57,042 nucleotides of DNA from Halococcus salifodinae DSM 8989 (GTDB lineage: Archaea > Halobacteriota > Halobacteria > Halobacteriales > Halococcaceae): assembly GCF_000336935.1 (NCBI RefSeq), contig NZ_AOME01000013.1, forward strand, positions 158,708 to 215,749. The letters are read 5' to 3'. Position 1 is the stretch's first letter. The number at the start of each line of letters is the position of its first letter. Both the position numbers and the translations under genes were made by a program. The notes under the pieces were generated by a model. The model was not told where the DNA came from, ran no database searches, and was given only the letters and a program-made list of their open reading frames with translations. Shown here in pieces: positions 7,116-15,150 of the stretch.

Positions 7116-8553
7116 TGATGGTGAAGTAGTCCATCCCCTCCTCGCCCTGTTCGCGGTAGGTCTCGCTGGAAGAGGCGTTCATGCCGCCGAAGGGAACGTG
7201 GAGTTCGAGGCCGGTGGTGGCTTCGTTGACCTTCACGACGCCGAAGTCGACCTCGTCGACGAAGCGGTTGGCCTGAGTGTGGTCGTCGGTGACGATCCCG
7301 GCCGCCAGTCCGAACTCGACATCGTTGGCGAGGTCGATCGCTTCCTCGAAATCGCTCACGGTCATGATCCCCACGAAGGGGCCGAACACCTCCTCCTGCA
7401 TTACGGTCGCATCGGAGTCCAAGCCGGTGAGGATCGTCGGCTCGACGAAGTAGCCGTTCTCGTACTCGTCGCCGTCGGGTTGGCCGCCGCCGTACTCGAC
7501 GGTCGCGCCTTCGTCTTTGGCGGTCTCGACGTCGTCGAGGGTGCCCTCGATTTCGCCCTCGTTCGCCTGGGGGCCCATGTCCGCCCCGTCGAGGGCGGCC
7601 CCGATCTCGATCGATTTCGCATAGTCGACGAGCGCGTCGACGAACTCGTCGTGGACCGACTCGTGGACGATCACCCGCTCGGTCGCGGTGCAGGCTTGTC
7701 CTGTGACGCCGAACGCACCGCCGCCAACGATTTGTGCGGCCTCCTCGACGTCGGCGCTCTCGGTCACGACGGTGGGGTTTTTCGAGCCGAGCTCGGTCTG
7801 GACGCGCTTGTGGGCGTCAGTAGCCTGCTCGTAGATCATATCGCCGACCGAGCGACTCCCCGTGAAGGAGACGGCGTCGACCTCGTCGTGTTCGACGATC
7901 GGCTGGCCGACCTCCTCGCCGCCACCGGTCAGGACGTTCACGACACCATCGGGGGCATCCACGGCGTCGGCGGCCTCGGCGAGACATTCGGTGACCTTCA
8001 GAAAGACCGTCGGCGCGTCCTGTGAGAGCTTACAGACCACGGTGTTGCCCGTCGCGAGCGCGGGAGCCATCTTCCACGAGGGGATTGCGATGGGGTAGTT
8101 CCACGGGACGATCAGGCCCGCGACGCCCATCGGCTCGCGGACGGTGTAGAGGTTCTGTCCGGTGGCGCTCGGATTGCTGGCCTCGCCGGCGTAGTCCATG
8201 GCCTTCTCGGCGTAGTAGTAGAAGATGTTGATCGCGCGGCCGACCTCGCCGCCGGCCTCGCCGAGCGCCTTGCCCTCCTCGCGCGCGAGCGTCTCGGTGA
8301 GTTCCTCGCGTCGGTCGTCCATCCGCTTGGCTGTCTCGCGCAGGAGTTTGCCGCGAGCGGGTCCCGGGGTCTCCGCCCACGCGTCCCGGGCGGCTGCGGC
8401 AGCCTCGATGGCACCACGGGCGTCGGCGCTGCTCGAATCCTGACACTCCGCCACCGTCTCGTCGGTGTTCGCGGGGTTTTCGACCGCGAACGTCTCGCCG
8501 GTTTCGGAGGCGCGCCACTCCCCGTCAACGTAGTTCTCGTAGGTGTCTGCCAT
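7090..8553 (-). CDS. xacF: Aldehyde dehydrogenase, probably alpha-ketoglutarate semialdehyde dehydrogenase (XacF-like)
   Basis: The product has 487 aa and the length and motifs of the NAD(P)+-dependent aldehyde dehydrogenase superfamily: VPWNYPIAIPSWKMAPALAT, the general-base Glu in QTELGSKNPTVV, the catalytic Cys in VTGQACTATERVIVH, and the late motif EEVFGPFVGIM. The GQxCTAT(S/E)R form and the tail SYREQG-like ETYREQGEEGMDYFTIIK match the dioxopentanoate/alpha-ketoglutarate semialdehyde branch. This is the last step of oxidative D-xylose/L-arabinose degradation in haloarchaea. Divergent xacE begins 113 nt away, which supports that role. Exact substrate is inferred, not proven. Confidence 0.85.
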   Translation of the reverse strand: MADTYENYVDGEWRASETGETFAVENPANTDETVAECQDSSSADARGAIEAAAAARDAWAETPGPARGKLLRETAKRMDDRREELTETLAREEGKALGEAGGEVGRAINIFYYYAEKAMDYAGEASNPSATGQNLYTVREPMGVAGLIVPWNYPIAIPSWKMAPALATGNTVVCKLSQDAPTVFLKVTECLAEAADAVDAPDGVVNVLTGGGEEVGQPIVEHDEVDAVSFTGSRSVGDMIYEQATDAHKRVQTELGSKNPTVVTESADVEEAAQIVGGGAFGVTGQACTATERVIVHESVHDEFVDALVDYAKSIEIGAALDGADMGPQANEGEIEGTLDDVETAKDEGATVEYGGGQPDGDEYENGYFVEPTILTGLDSDATVMQEEVFGPFVGIMTVSDFEEAIDLANDVEFGLAAGIVTDDHTQANRFVDEVDFGVVKVNEATTGLELHVPFGGMNASSSETYREQGEEGMDYFTIIKTVYDNY

Positions 8554-8666
8554 CGCTGGAGCAACGGACGCGAGACATACCCTTCTTTCGGCCTGCTATC
8601 TCAGGCTCACGGTGTTCGTGCGTCGATCACCCTGACGGCTTTGTGCGGGGAGGTCGTACCGCCGGC

Positions 8667-9533
8667 ATGCGCTACTACCGCGTGGCGACCGACCAAGGCA
8701 CGAAGCTCGTCGCCCGCGACGACGAGAAGGCCTACGACCTCACCGGGGCGCGCGACGGACTCCGCGACTTTTGCGACCTCGCTCAGGTCGCGGACGTCGT
8801 CGACACCGACGTCGACGGCGTGACCGAGCGCCTGACCGCCGACGCGCCGCTGCTCGACGCCGAATCGGTGGCCGAGCGGGCGACCCTGCCGGCGATCCCG
8901 GGCGAAGTCTGGGCCGCCGGCGTCACCTACGAGGTAAGCAGCGACGCCCGCGAAGAGGAGAGCGGCCGCGGCGAGATCTACCAGGGCGTCTTCGAAGGCG
9001 ACCGCCCGGAGGTCTTCTTCAAAGCCACTCCCTCACGGACTGTGGGCCCTGGCGAGGGTGTCGGGATCCGCGAGGACTCCGAGTGGGACGTGCCCGAACC
9101 CGAACTCGGCGTCGTGGTCTACCGCGACGAGATCGTGGGCTACACCGTCGGCAACGACATGAGCAGTCGGTCGATCGAGGGCGAGAACCCGCTGTACCTC
9201 CCCCAGGCCAAAGTCTACGACCGGTGCTGTGCCATCGGCCCCTGCATCGCGTCGCCCGAAACCGTCGGCGATCCTCGGGATCTGGAGCTCTCGATGACGA
9301 TCGAGCGCGACGGCGAGACGCTGTTCGACGACAGCACGTCGACTTCACGGATGGTGCGCTCGCCCGAGGAGCTCGTCTCGTACACGACTCGCCACAATCC
9401 GCTGCCCGAGCTCGCGGTGGTTCTCACCGGGACCTCGCTGGTGCCCGAGGAGTTCACGCTCGAAGCGGATGATCAGGTTGCGATCGGAATCGAGAACGTC
9501 GGACAGCTCGAAAATACCGTTATCGAGGTCTGA
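8667..9533 (+). CDS. xacE: FAH-family 2-keto-3-deoxypentonate dehydratase (XacE-like)
   Basis: The 288-aa product starts at ATG 8667 (MRYYRVATDQGTKLVARDD); a GTG 24 nt upstream is possible but unneeded. It belongs to the fumarylacetoacetate hydrolase fold, with metal-ligand segment VPEPELGVVVY and GNDMSSRSIEGENPLYLPQA. The N-terminus and this core match the haloarchaeal 2-keto-3-deoxyxylonate/arabinoate dehydratase. That enzyme makes alpha-ketoglutarate semialdehyde, the substrate of the adjacent divergent dehydrogenase. Together the two convert 2-keto-3-deoxypentonate to 2-oxoglutarate. The shared 113-nt promoter region suggests coordinated control. The pentose dehydrogenase and pentonate dehydratase genes are not in this window. 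Confidence 0.82.
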   Translation: MRYYRVATDQGTKLVARDDEKAYDLTGARDGLRDFCDLAQVADVVDTDVDGVTERLTADAPLLDAESVAERATLPAIPGEVWAAGVTYEVSSDAREEESGRGEIYQGVFEGDRPEVFFKATPSRTVGPGEGVGIREDSEWDVPEPELGVVVYRDEIVGYTVGNDMSSRSIEGENPLYLPQAKVYDRCCAIGPCIASPETVGDPRDLELSMTIERDGETLFDDSTSTSRMVRSPEELVSYTTRHNPLPELAVVLTGTSLVPEEFTLEADDQVAIGIENVGQLENTVIEV

Positions 9534-9560
9534 AACGACGTAGACCGGAATCGGCCGTCC

Positions 9561-10436
9561 TCAAAACGTGATCGTGTCGACATCGTCCCCGGTCCCAAGA
9601 TAGACCGCATCGACCATGTCAAGGAAGATGCCGTGGTCGAGGACGCCGGGGATCGCGTCGAGTTCCTGCGCCGTGCCCGCCGCATCGTCGAGCCCGCCAA
9701 AGTCACAGTCGAGCACGAGGTTGCCGTTCGCGGTGAACACCGGCCCGTCCTTGCGTTCGGCCATCCGAAGGTCGGGCTCGCCGCCGGCCTCGCGCACCCA
9801 CTCGGCGACGACCTCGCGGGCGTCGGGCATCACTTCCACAGGAACGGGGTAGTCGAGCGGGTCGGTCGCCTTCTCCTCGTCAGTGGTGATGACCAGCTCG
9901 TCGGCCATCGCGTCGATCACCTTCTCGCGGGCGTGTGCGCCGCCGCCGCCCTTGATGACGGTAGGCTCGTTCTCCGAGTACTGGTCCGCGCCGTCGACCG
10001 TGATGTCGAGCTCGGTGACTGCGTCGAGCGTGACGAGCGGGATCGCGGCCTCCTTCGCGAGCTCGTGGGACTGAAGCGAGGTCGCCACGCCGCGGACGTC
10101 CTCCAACTCTCCCTCGCGGAGCAGCCGACCGATCTCGGCGACCGTCCACGCCGTCGTGCTCCCGGTCCCGAGCCCGACGTCCATCCCGTCCTCGATGAGT
10201 TCTTGCGCTGCGCGCTCGCCCGCCCGTCGTCGGCGCTCGTCGAAAACGCCCTCTGCGCCGCTCTTGATCCGGTTCGGCGACGGGACCACTTCGATATGCT
10301 CGCGGATCGCTGCGTCGTCGAGGTCGAGCCCGTGGTCGTCGAGCGCCGCGCGGGCCTGCTCGATCGCCTCGTCTTCGGTTTCCGCCCATTCACGGATCTG
10401 CTCGTCGTCGGCCGTGTAGGTGAACTCTTTTGCCAT
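9561..10436 (-). CDS. rpiA: Ribose-5-phosphate isomerase A with an N-terminal extension
   Basis: The enzyme interconverts ribose 5-phosphate and ribulose 5-phosphate. The catalytic domain starts near residue 70 and shows VGLGTGSTTAWTVAEIGR, ITVDGADQYSENEPTVIKGG (catalytic Asp and Lys region), a conserved Glu/Lys region around GGGAHAREKVI, and HGIFLDMVDAVYLG. A canonical RpiA is about 225-230 aa; this one has 291 aa. The extra ~68 N-terminal residues (MAKEFTYTADDEQIREWAET onward) are acidic, look helical, and are not part of the known fold. The gene lies 15 nt after gnd on the same strand, consistent with a ribulose 5-phosphate producing and consuming operon. Confidence 0.93.
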   Translation of the reverse strand: MAKEFTYTADDEQIREWAETEDEAIEQARAALDDHGLDLDDAAIREHIEVVPSPNRIKSGAEGVFDERRRRAGERAAQELIEDGMDVGLGTGSTTAWTVAEIGRLLREGELEDVRGVATSLQSHELAKEAAIPLVTLDAVTELDITVDGADQYSENEPTVIKGGGGAHAREKVIDAMADELVITTDEEKATDPLDYPVPVEVMPDAREVVAEWVREAGGEPDLRMAERKDGPVFTANGNLVLDCDFGGLDDAAGTAQELDAIPGVLDHGIFLDMVDAVYLGTGDDVDTITF

Positions 10437-10451
10437 CGTTCGTATCTCCGC

Positions 10452-11495
10452 TTATCCGTCGTCGGATCGATCGACCGGCCGGAGCGGGTCCATCTCCTCC
10501 TCGTCACGGAGTTCGTGGCGGACGTCGTTTCGGACCCGACCGGTGAACCGTTCCTCCCTGATGTGTTCGTCCTCGCCGAAGGGGTGTTCGCCGAACCCGT
10601 GTCGCATCAGCGCGACTGCCCGCGGGGCGTGGCGCTGGTTGCCCCGTGATTTGAACAGCTCCATCACCGACTGGCTGATGACCGGGATCGGCGTCTCGCC
10701 CTTGAACGCCTCCTGAACCAGCCAGTTGACTTCCCCAGTGTCCTCGATGTAGTGGGGGATCTCCTCGAACTCGGGGGCGTCCGATTGCTGGTCCTCGTGG
10801 CGGAGGCCCTTCTCCATGAGTTCGACCAGCCAGCTCTCGATGACCGCGCCGTTCGACCAGTTGTGGAACACGTCGGCCATGTCGACGTCGAAGTCACCGG
10901 CTTCGAGGAGTTCGACCCCCTCCGCGATCGACTGGAGCATCCCGAACTCGATCCCGTTGTGGACGAGCTTCACGAAGTGTCCACTCCCTGGCGGTCCCAC
11001 GTGCAGGAGACCGCCGTCGACCGACAGCGTGTCGAGATAGGGCTCGGCGATCTCGAATCCTTCTTCCTTTCCGCCGACCATGAAACAGGCCCCCTCGCTC
11101 GCACGCGGTGGTCCGCCGCTGGTCCCTGTATCGAGGTAGTAGACACCCTCCTCCCATGCGCGCTCCTCGCGGCGCATCGAGTCGCGCCAGAAGGAGTTGC
11201 CGCCGTCCATCACGACGTCGCCCTCGTCGAGATGATCGAGTAGAGCATCGAGTTCGTCGTCGATCAGGCCACCGGCGGGCAGCGAGAGGTAGATCACGCG
11301 TGGTGGGTCGAGCTCCTCGACCAGCGTGTCGTACTCGCCGGCATCGTGGACCTCGACCCCCGTATCGTCGAGGTCGGGCCGATCGGCCGTGTCGAACCCG
11401 ACAACTCGGATGTCTTTTCCGATAGCCTGGCGCGCGAGGTTGCCCCCGATCTTGCCCAGTCCAACGATGGCGAGTTCGCGGTTGTCTCCTGACAT
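10452..11495 (-). CDS. gndA: 6-phosphogluconate dehydrogenase (decarboxylating), short archaeal/bacterial type
   Basis: The product has 347 aa from ATG 11495 (MSGDNRELAIVGLGKIGGN). It has the Rossmann loop GLGKIGGN and an Asp after beta-2 (VVGFDTADRPD), suggesting NAD+ rather than NADP+ use. Catalytic segments are MDGGNSFWRDS, DTGTSGGPPRASEGACFMVG and the KxxxN motif in FVKLVHNGIEFGM. It oxidatively decarboxylates 6-phosphogluconate to ribulose 5-phosphate in the haloarchaeal oxidative pentose phosphate pathway. rpiA follows directly. The alternative longer start adds ~50 Arg-rich residues over a non-coding region and was rejected. Confidence 0.93.
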   Translation of the reverse strand: MSGDNRELAIVGLGKIGGNLARQAIGKDIRVVGFDTADRPDLDDTGVEVHDAGEYDTLVEELDPPRVIYLSLPAGGLIDDELDALLDHLDEGDVVMDGGNSFWRDSMRREERAWEEGVYYLDTGTSGGPPRASEGACFMVGGKEEGFEIAEPYLDTLSVDGGLLHVGPPGSGHFVKLVHNGIEFGMLQSIAEGVELLEAGDFDVDMADVFHNWSNGAVIESWLVELMEKGLRHEDQQSDAPEFEEIPHYIEDTGEVNWLVQEAFKGETPIPVISQSVMELFKSRGNQRHAPRAVALMRHGFGEHPFGEDEHIREERFTGRVRNDVRHELRDEEEMDPLRPVDRSDDG

Positions 11496-11708
11496 GGCTC
11501 GAAATCTCCGTCGTCCGGCGGTTCGCCGATCCTCCGTGGCACGGCAACCGCCCCGTGAACGTCGCGTCCGAACCAATCTCCCACGGCGATTCACATAGGC
11601 GTGTTGCCTGCGCCACCGAATCGAAGGGAGCATCGAGTGTACGGGCGTCACGACCCGATCGACAGCGATAGCCCCGATACAAGGACGAACGACGGCACAA
11701 GACTTATG

Positions 11709-11728
11709 CTGACGAAACGTTTAGTCAG
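11709..11728. promoter_or_regulatory. 20-bp palindromic operator-like site (CTGAC...GTCAG)
   Basis: CTGACGAAACGTTTAGTCAG is an 18/20 palindrome. It agrees at 17 of 20 bases with the site at 18627-18646 in front of the zinc-ribbon gene. It lies just downstream of a TATA-like ACTTATG, where a repressor would block a leaderless transcript. A TetR-family protein is the likely binder by inference. Confidence 0.55.
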
Positions 11729-11998
11729 GGCCGGGGTGCGATGCCGCTTCATCCCACCATCGGGGGAGTACAAACCAACCGTTGCGTGGCATCACCGCAC
11801 GGTTTTGACCTGGTTAGCAGCCTTCCCCCGTCGGCCCATTCTACGGCACGTGATCGGAAGAGCGATCTGTGGAGAGCCACCGGAACGATACCGTCGACGA
11901 CTCGTCGATCCCGCTCGTCGACGGTTCGATCGCCGTGTGGGCACTACAATGGCCGAATCCCGGCAACTCCTTCGACTGAAGGAGGCAGAAGATTGATA

Positions 11999-12018
11999 TT
12001 GAATGAATGGTTAGTCAG
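11999..12018. promoter_or_regulatory. Degenerate TTAGTCAG operator half-site upstream of the HalOD1 gene
   Basis: TTGAATGAATGGTTAGTCAG keeps one perfect arm (TTAGTCAG) of the palindrome seen at 11709 and 18627; the left arm is weak. It lies 44 nt before the ATG at 12063, next to the AT-rich TTGATATTGAATG, so it may belong to that promoter. Confidence 0.35.
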
Positions 12019-12062
12019 AATGTCGAGCGGCGATCCCATATGGCGCTCGGCGGAGTACACGA

Positions 12063-12398
12063 ATGAGCAACCACGAGGCTAAAGCGACCGAAACACGATG
12101 GAACGGACAGTATATCGGCCGTCACTACTGGGACGAAGCGGGCTCGCTTCGCGAGTCCATCGTCGAGGCGGTCGCGACGGCGACCGGCACGAACACGACA
12201 GCCGTCGCCGCCGACTACGGCGAGGATCACTCACGAACCGTCGAACGACTCTTCGGTGGAACCACGGACGAAGAGCCCCGGTCGTACGGGGTGATTCGGT
12301 TCACGCTCGCCGGATCGACCGTCACGGTGCACAGCGACGGTCGGCTCGTCGTCGAGTCAACGGACGGGGCTGCGACGCGACGACCGGCCGTCGGGTGA
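12063..12398 (+). CDS. HalOD1 (halobacterial output domain 1) protein
   Basis: The 111-aa product matches the small haloarchaeal HalOD1 pattern: a helix with SLRESIVEAVATATGTNTTA, then a linker, and a beta-rich end GVIRFTLAGSTVTVHSDGRL. HalOD1 is a presumed signalling or output domain, often encoded alone or fused to sensor domains; its molecular role is unknown. A degenerate operator-like site lies upstream at 11999-12018. Confidence 0.75.
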   Translation: MSNHEAKATETRWNGQYIGRHYWDEAGSLRESIVEAVATATGTNTTAVAADYGEDHSRTVERLFGGTTDEEPRSYGVIRFTLAGSTVTVHSDGRLVVESTDGAATRRPAVG

Positions 12399-12554
12399 GG
12401 ATCGCTCCGGTGTAGACCGCGGCCCCGGCGTCAGAGAGTCGATCCGTCGCCATGCAGTTGCGGGTGAGACGAATCCGACGATCGCGCCGGGGCGGCTCGG
12501 ATCACGGGTGAAGCGGCACCGGCGCTTATGAGTGCGCCACGCGTTCGCAGGGAT

Positions 12555-13619
12555 ATGTCCATCGAACGAAGTCTGCTCCTCGCCGCGATCGCCCTCTTCG
12601 GCGCGGTCGCCGTCCTCATGGTGCTGCCCTACGAGCAGTATCTGCTGCTCGCGATCCTGCTCGCCTACCTGCTCTACCCGCTCCAATGTCGCCTCCGGGA
12701 GTACGTCGGGAGTCGGGGGTCGGCAGGACTACTCATCGTCGGATCGTTTCTCGCCGTGATCGTTCCGCTCGGGGTGCTCGTCGGTGTCGGCGTCCGACAG
12801 GCGTCCACGATTCTCGTTGCGATCGAGCGCGGCGAGTTCAGCGTCGGGGCGATCGAGAGCCGCTTGAGCGAGCAGACCGGCATCCCGATGAACATCGATC
12901 GGATCCTGACGGAGTGGAACCTCGATCCATCCGCGCTGCTCGGCGGTTCCGGCGGGGACGGCGCAACAGCGCTTCTCGGTAATGTCAGCCAGGTGCTCGG
13001 CAACGTCGTGAGCGTCATCGGCAGTCTCTCGAACATCGCGATCGGCATCACTGTCCTCCTGTTCGTGCTCTACTACCTGCTCGCGGACGGCCCGGCACTC
13101 GCGGCGTGGCTCCGGGCCGTCTCGCCGGTCAGAGAGACGACGATCGACCGGCTCTACGAGCGGAGCGATCGGCTGATGTGGGCGGTCGTGTTCGGCAACA
13201 TCCTCGTCGCCGTCGTCCAGGGCGTGCTCCTCGGGATCGGGTTCGCCGTCCTCGGCGTGCCGAACGCGATCTTCTGGACGATCACGACCACCGTGCTGGC
13301 GCTGTTGCCGATCATCGGCGCGTCGGTCGTCTGGCTCCCCGCTGCCGGCTATCTCGTGCTCGTCGACCGCCCGGTGATCGCGGTGGCGCTGTTCGTCTAC
13401 GGCGCGCTGGTCGTGAGTCTCTCGGACAACTACCTCCGGCCGATGATCGGCGGGCGCGAGGCGCGGCTCAACCCCGGCCTGTTCGTCGTTGGCCTCTTCG
13501 GCGGCCTCGCGGTGTTCGGCTTCATGGGACTGTTCTTCGGACCGGTCGTCCTCGGCCTGCTCAAGGTGCTCGTCGAGGTGTTCGCGGAGTACCGACCGCC
13601 GGCCCGTTCGGCGATGTGA
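12555..13619 (+). CDS. AI-2E family (PerM/YdiK-like) membrane transporter
   Basis: The product has 354 aa from ATG 12555 (MSIERSLLLAAIALFGAV). An ATG at 12528 would add nine residues and cannot be excluded. The topology is that of the AI-2E transporter family: two or three N-terminal helices (LLAILLAYLLYPLQCRLREY), a periplasmic-side amphipathic region around residues 90-145, and a C-terminal helix bundle with the family motifs NAIFWTITTTVLALLPIIGA and LSDNYLRPMIGGREARLNPG. The substrate is unknown in archaea; the family includes Na+/H+ antiporters and putative autoinducer exporters. A TATA-like CGCTTATG lies at 12522-12529. Confidence 0.88.
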   Translation: MSIERSLLLAAIALFGAVAVLMVLPYEQYLLLAILLAYLLYPLQCRLREYVGSRGSAGLLIVGSFLAVIVPLGVLVGVGVRQASTILVAIERGEFSVGAIESRLSEQTGIPMNIDRILTEWNLDPSALLGGSGGDGATALLGNVSQVLGNVVSVIGSLSNIAIGITVLLFVLYYLLADGPALAAWLRAVSPVRETTIDRLYERSDRLMWAVVFGNILVAVVQGVLLGIGFAVLGVPNAIFWTITTTVLALLPIIGASVVWLPAAGYLVLVDRPVIAVALFVYGALVVSLSDNYLRPMIGGREARLNPGLFVVGLFGGLAVFGFMGLFFGPVVLGLLKVLVEVFAEYRPPARSAM

Positions 13620-13646
13620 CGTCGTCGCCACGACATCGCCGATGGC

Positions 13647-14282
13647 TCAGTCGTGCGTTCGGTCGTGTGGGTCGTCTTCCCGGCCCATAGTATCGGTGAG
13701 TCCGGCAGCGATCGTCTCGATCATCGTGTCGCGGATCGCGGGGTAGCGGTCCTCGCCGATCTCCTCGCGGTACGGCGCGAGGGTCACCGCCGCCTCGATG
13801 GTGCCGGCGATCGCTTCGGGATCGCCATCTCGAATCGTCCCCTCGGCCTGCCACGCTTCGACGTACGGCAGGAGGTAGCCGAGTTCGCGGTCGATCTGTT
13901 CGGCCAGTTCCTCGTCGGAGTAGAGGCGCGTCAGCCGCTCGTAGTCGTCGCCGGTGAACAGCTGTTCGACGAGCGGGTTCGTCTCCAGCTCCTCGAACGT
14001 GATCCGGAGGAACTCCTGAATAGCGCGCTCGGGATCGTCCGTCTCCTCCAACGGCGTGACGGCGCGCCCGTAGAACCGCTCGGTCTCGCGGTCGAGGACC
14101 GCGAGGTAGAGCTCGTCCTTCGAGTCGAAGAACTGATAGAACGTGCTCGGCGCGATGTCGACCTCTCCTGTGAGATCGGCGATCGTGGTCTTGTCGATCC
14201 CGTAGCGCGCGAACTGCGTCCGGCCCGCATCGAGGAGTTCTTCTCTGAGGAGATCCCGTTTTTCGTCGCTGAATCCCTTCAT
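13647..14282 (-). CDS. TetR/AcrR family transcriptional regulator
   Basis: The product has 211 aa. The N-terminal helix-turn-helix, about residues 13-58, reads LLDAGRTQFARYGIDKTTIA and DIAPSTFYQFFDSKDELYLA, with the typical STFYxxFxSKDEL recognition helix. A ligand-binding C-terminal domain without recognisable specificity follows. It is the last gene of a minus-strand run with two ABC-2 permeases and an ATPase (14347-17037). It lies 64 nt after the permease stop, so it most likely regulates that exporter. It is convergent with the AI-2E gene. Confidence 0.93.
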   Translation of the reverse strand: MKGFSDEKRDLLREELLDAGRTQFARYGIDKTTIADLTGEVDIAPSTFYQFFDSKDELYLAVLDRETERFYGRAVTPLEETDDPERAIQEFLRITFEELETNPLVEQLFTGDDYERLTRLYSDEELAEQIDRELGYLLPYVEAWQAEGTIRDGDPEAIAGTIEAAVTLAPYREEIGEDRYPAIRDTMIETIAAGLTDTMGREDDPHDRTHD

Positions 14283-14346
14283 CTGTCAGCCATTTGTGAG
14301 TGGGGCGTGCGGTGGTTCGGTTTCGCTGCCGAGCGAGACGATCGGA

Positions 14347-15150
14347 TCACTGGATGTCCATCCTCGCGAAGCGTACTTGACTCACGGCTATCAGTACGAC
14401 CGTGGCGGCGAGCAGGATGCCCGCGCTCACGAAGTCGTAGCTCCCCTCGACGAGGATCTCGTTCGCGTCGAAGTAGTTCATCGGCGCGATGTTCGCCACC
14501 CAGCCGAAGTCGGTCGCCACGATGAACGATTCGAGCAGATACAGCGAGAAGAGCAGCCCGATGGCGGCGTTCTGGGCGGTGTCCTTGCTGTCGAGCAGGA
14601 CGGAGAGGACGAGGCCGATGGCCCCACAGCACAGGAGGTAGGGAATCGAGAGCACGTGAACCATCAGAAGCTCCTCGACCGCGATCGACGCGTCGATGAA
14701 CAGCGTCCCGGCGTAGATCACCGCCGGCGTGACGACGCTAGCGACGAGGATCGGCACGAGCAGCGAGAGGAACTTCTCGACGAGCACGCTGCCCCGCGAG
14801 ACCGGGTTCGCGAGCAGCACGTCCATCCGGTCGGTGTCGATGTCGCCCCGGATCGACCCCGCCGCGGTGTACGCGAGATAGAGACCGAAGAACACGGCCC
14901 AGAAAAGGGTGTAGAACTCGCCGGCGAGCAGACCTTCGAGGCTCGACAGACTCTCCAAACCGAACGCCTCGATGAACGGCTGTGGCAGGTCCGTCATGAC
15001 CTGCTCGAACTGAGCGCTGGCCGCGACGTCGGTCGTGATCAACGGCGTGAACGCCACGAACGCCAACGCCATCAGCGCGAATGCGGCGCTAAGTCCGATC
15101 GCACTCTTGATCCGGTGGCCCCCTTCGTATCGCAGGATGTCGAGGGTCAT
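14347..15150 (-). CDS. ABC-2 type exporter permease (second of tandem pair)
   Basis: The 267-aa integral membrane protein has about six helices and a conserved cytoplasmic segment after helix 2, GDIDTDRMDVLLANPVSR, in which MD-LL-PVSR is the ABC-2 permease signature. The next segment is SVLVEKFLSLLVPILVASV. It resembles the upstream permease along its whole length, and both end in the same RMDIQ tail, so the pair arose by tandem duplication. Its ATG overlaps the preceding stop by 4 nt (ATGA), showing translational coupling. It probably forms a heterodimer with its paralog driven by the ATPase at 15925-17037. Confidence 0.9.
   Translation of the reverse strand: MTLDILRYEGGHRIKSAIGLSAAFALMALAFVAFTPLITTDVAASAQFEQVMTDLPQPFIEAFGLESLSSLEGLLAGEFYTLFWAVFFGLYLAYTAAGSIRGDIDTDRMDVLLANPVSRGSVLVEKFLSLLVPILVASVVTPAVIYAGTLFIDASIAVEELLMVHVLSIPYLLCCGAIGLVLSVLLDSKDTAQNAAIGLLFSLYLLESFIVATDFGWVANIAPMNYFDANEILVEGSYDFVSAGILLAATVVLIAVSQVRFARMDIQ

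Larger units (their letters stand above)
11496..12062. other. Intergenic region with operator-like palindromes, no convincing gene
   Basis: These 567 bases upstream of gnd and the HalOD1 gene have open frames, but translations are Arg/Ser/Pro-rich shadows with no family signal. A promoter-like arrangement is present: ACTTATGC (11702-11709), a 20-bp palindrome (11709-11728), then an ATG at 11741. The frame from that ATG codes for nothing recognisable. A second TTAGTCAG site lies at 12011-12018. Confidence 0.5.

Noticed and set aside
11601-12082. Two overlapping frames (131 and 113 aa) between gnd and the HalOD1 gene
   Set aside because: Both are Arg/Pro/Ser-rich, not acidic, and no family segment is seen. 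They are treated as chance frames in a regulatory region.
12137-12160. Small inverted repeat GGCTCGCTTCGCGAGTCC inside the HalOD1 gene as a further repeat-element copy
   Set aside because: It encodes the conserved SLRES segment of the domain in the right frame and shares no block with the elements; the palindrome is probably chance in G+C-rich coding DNA.
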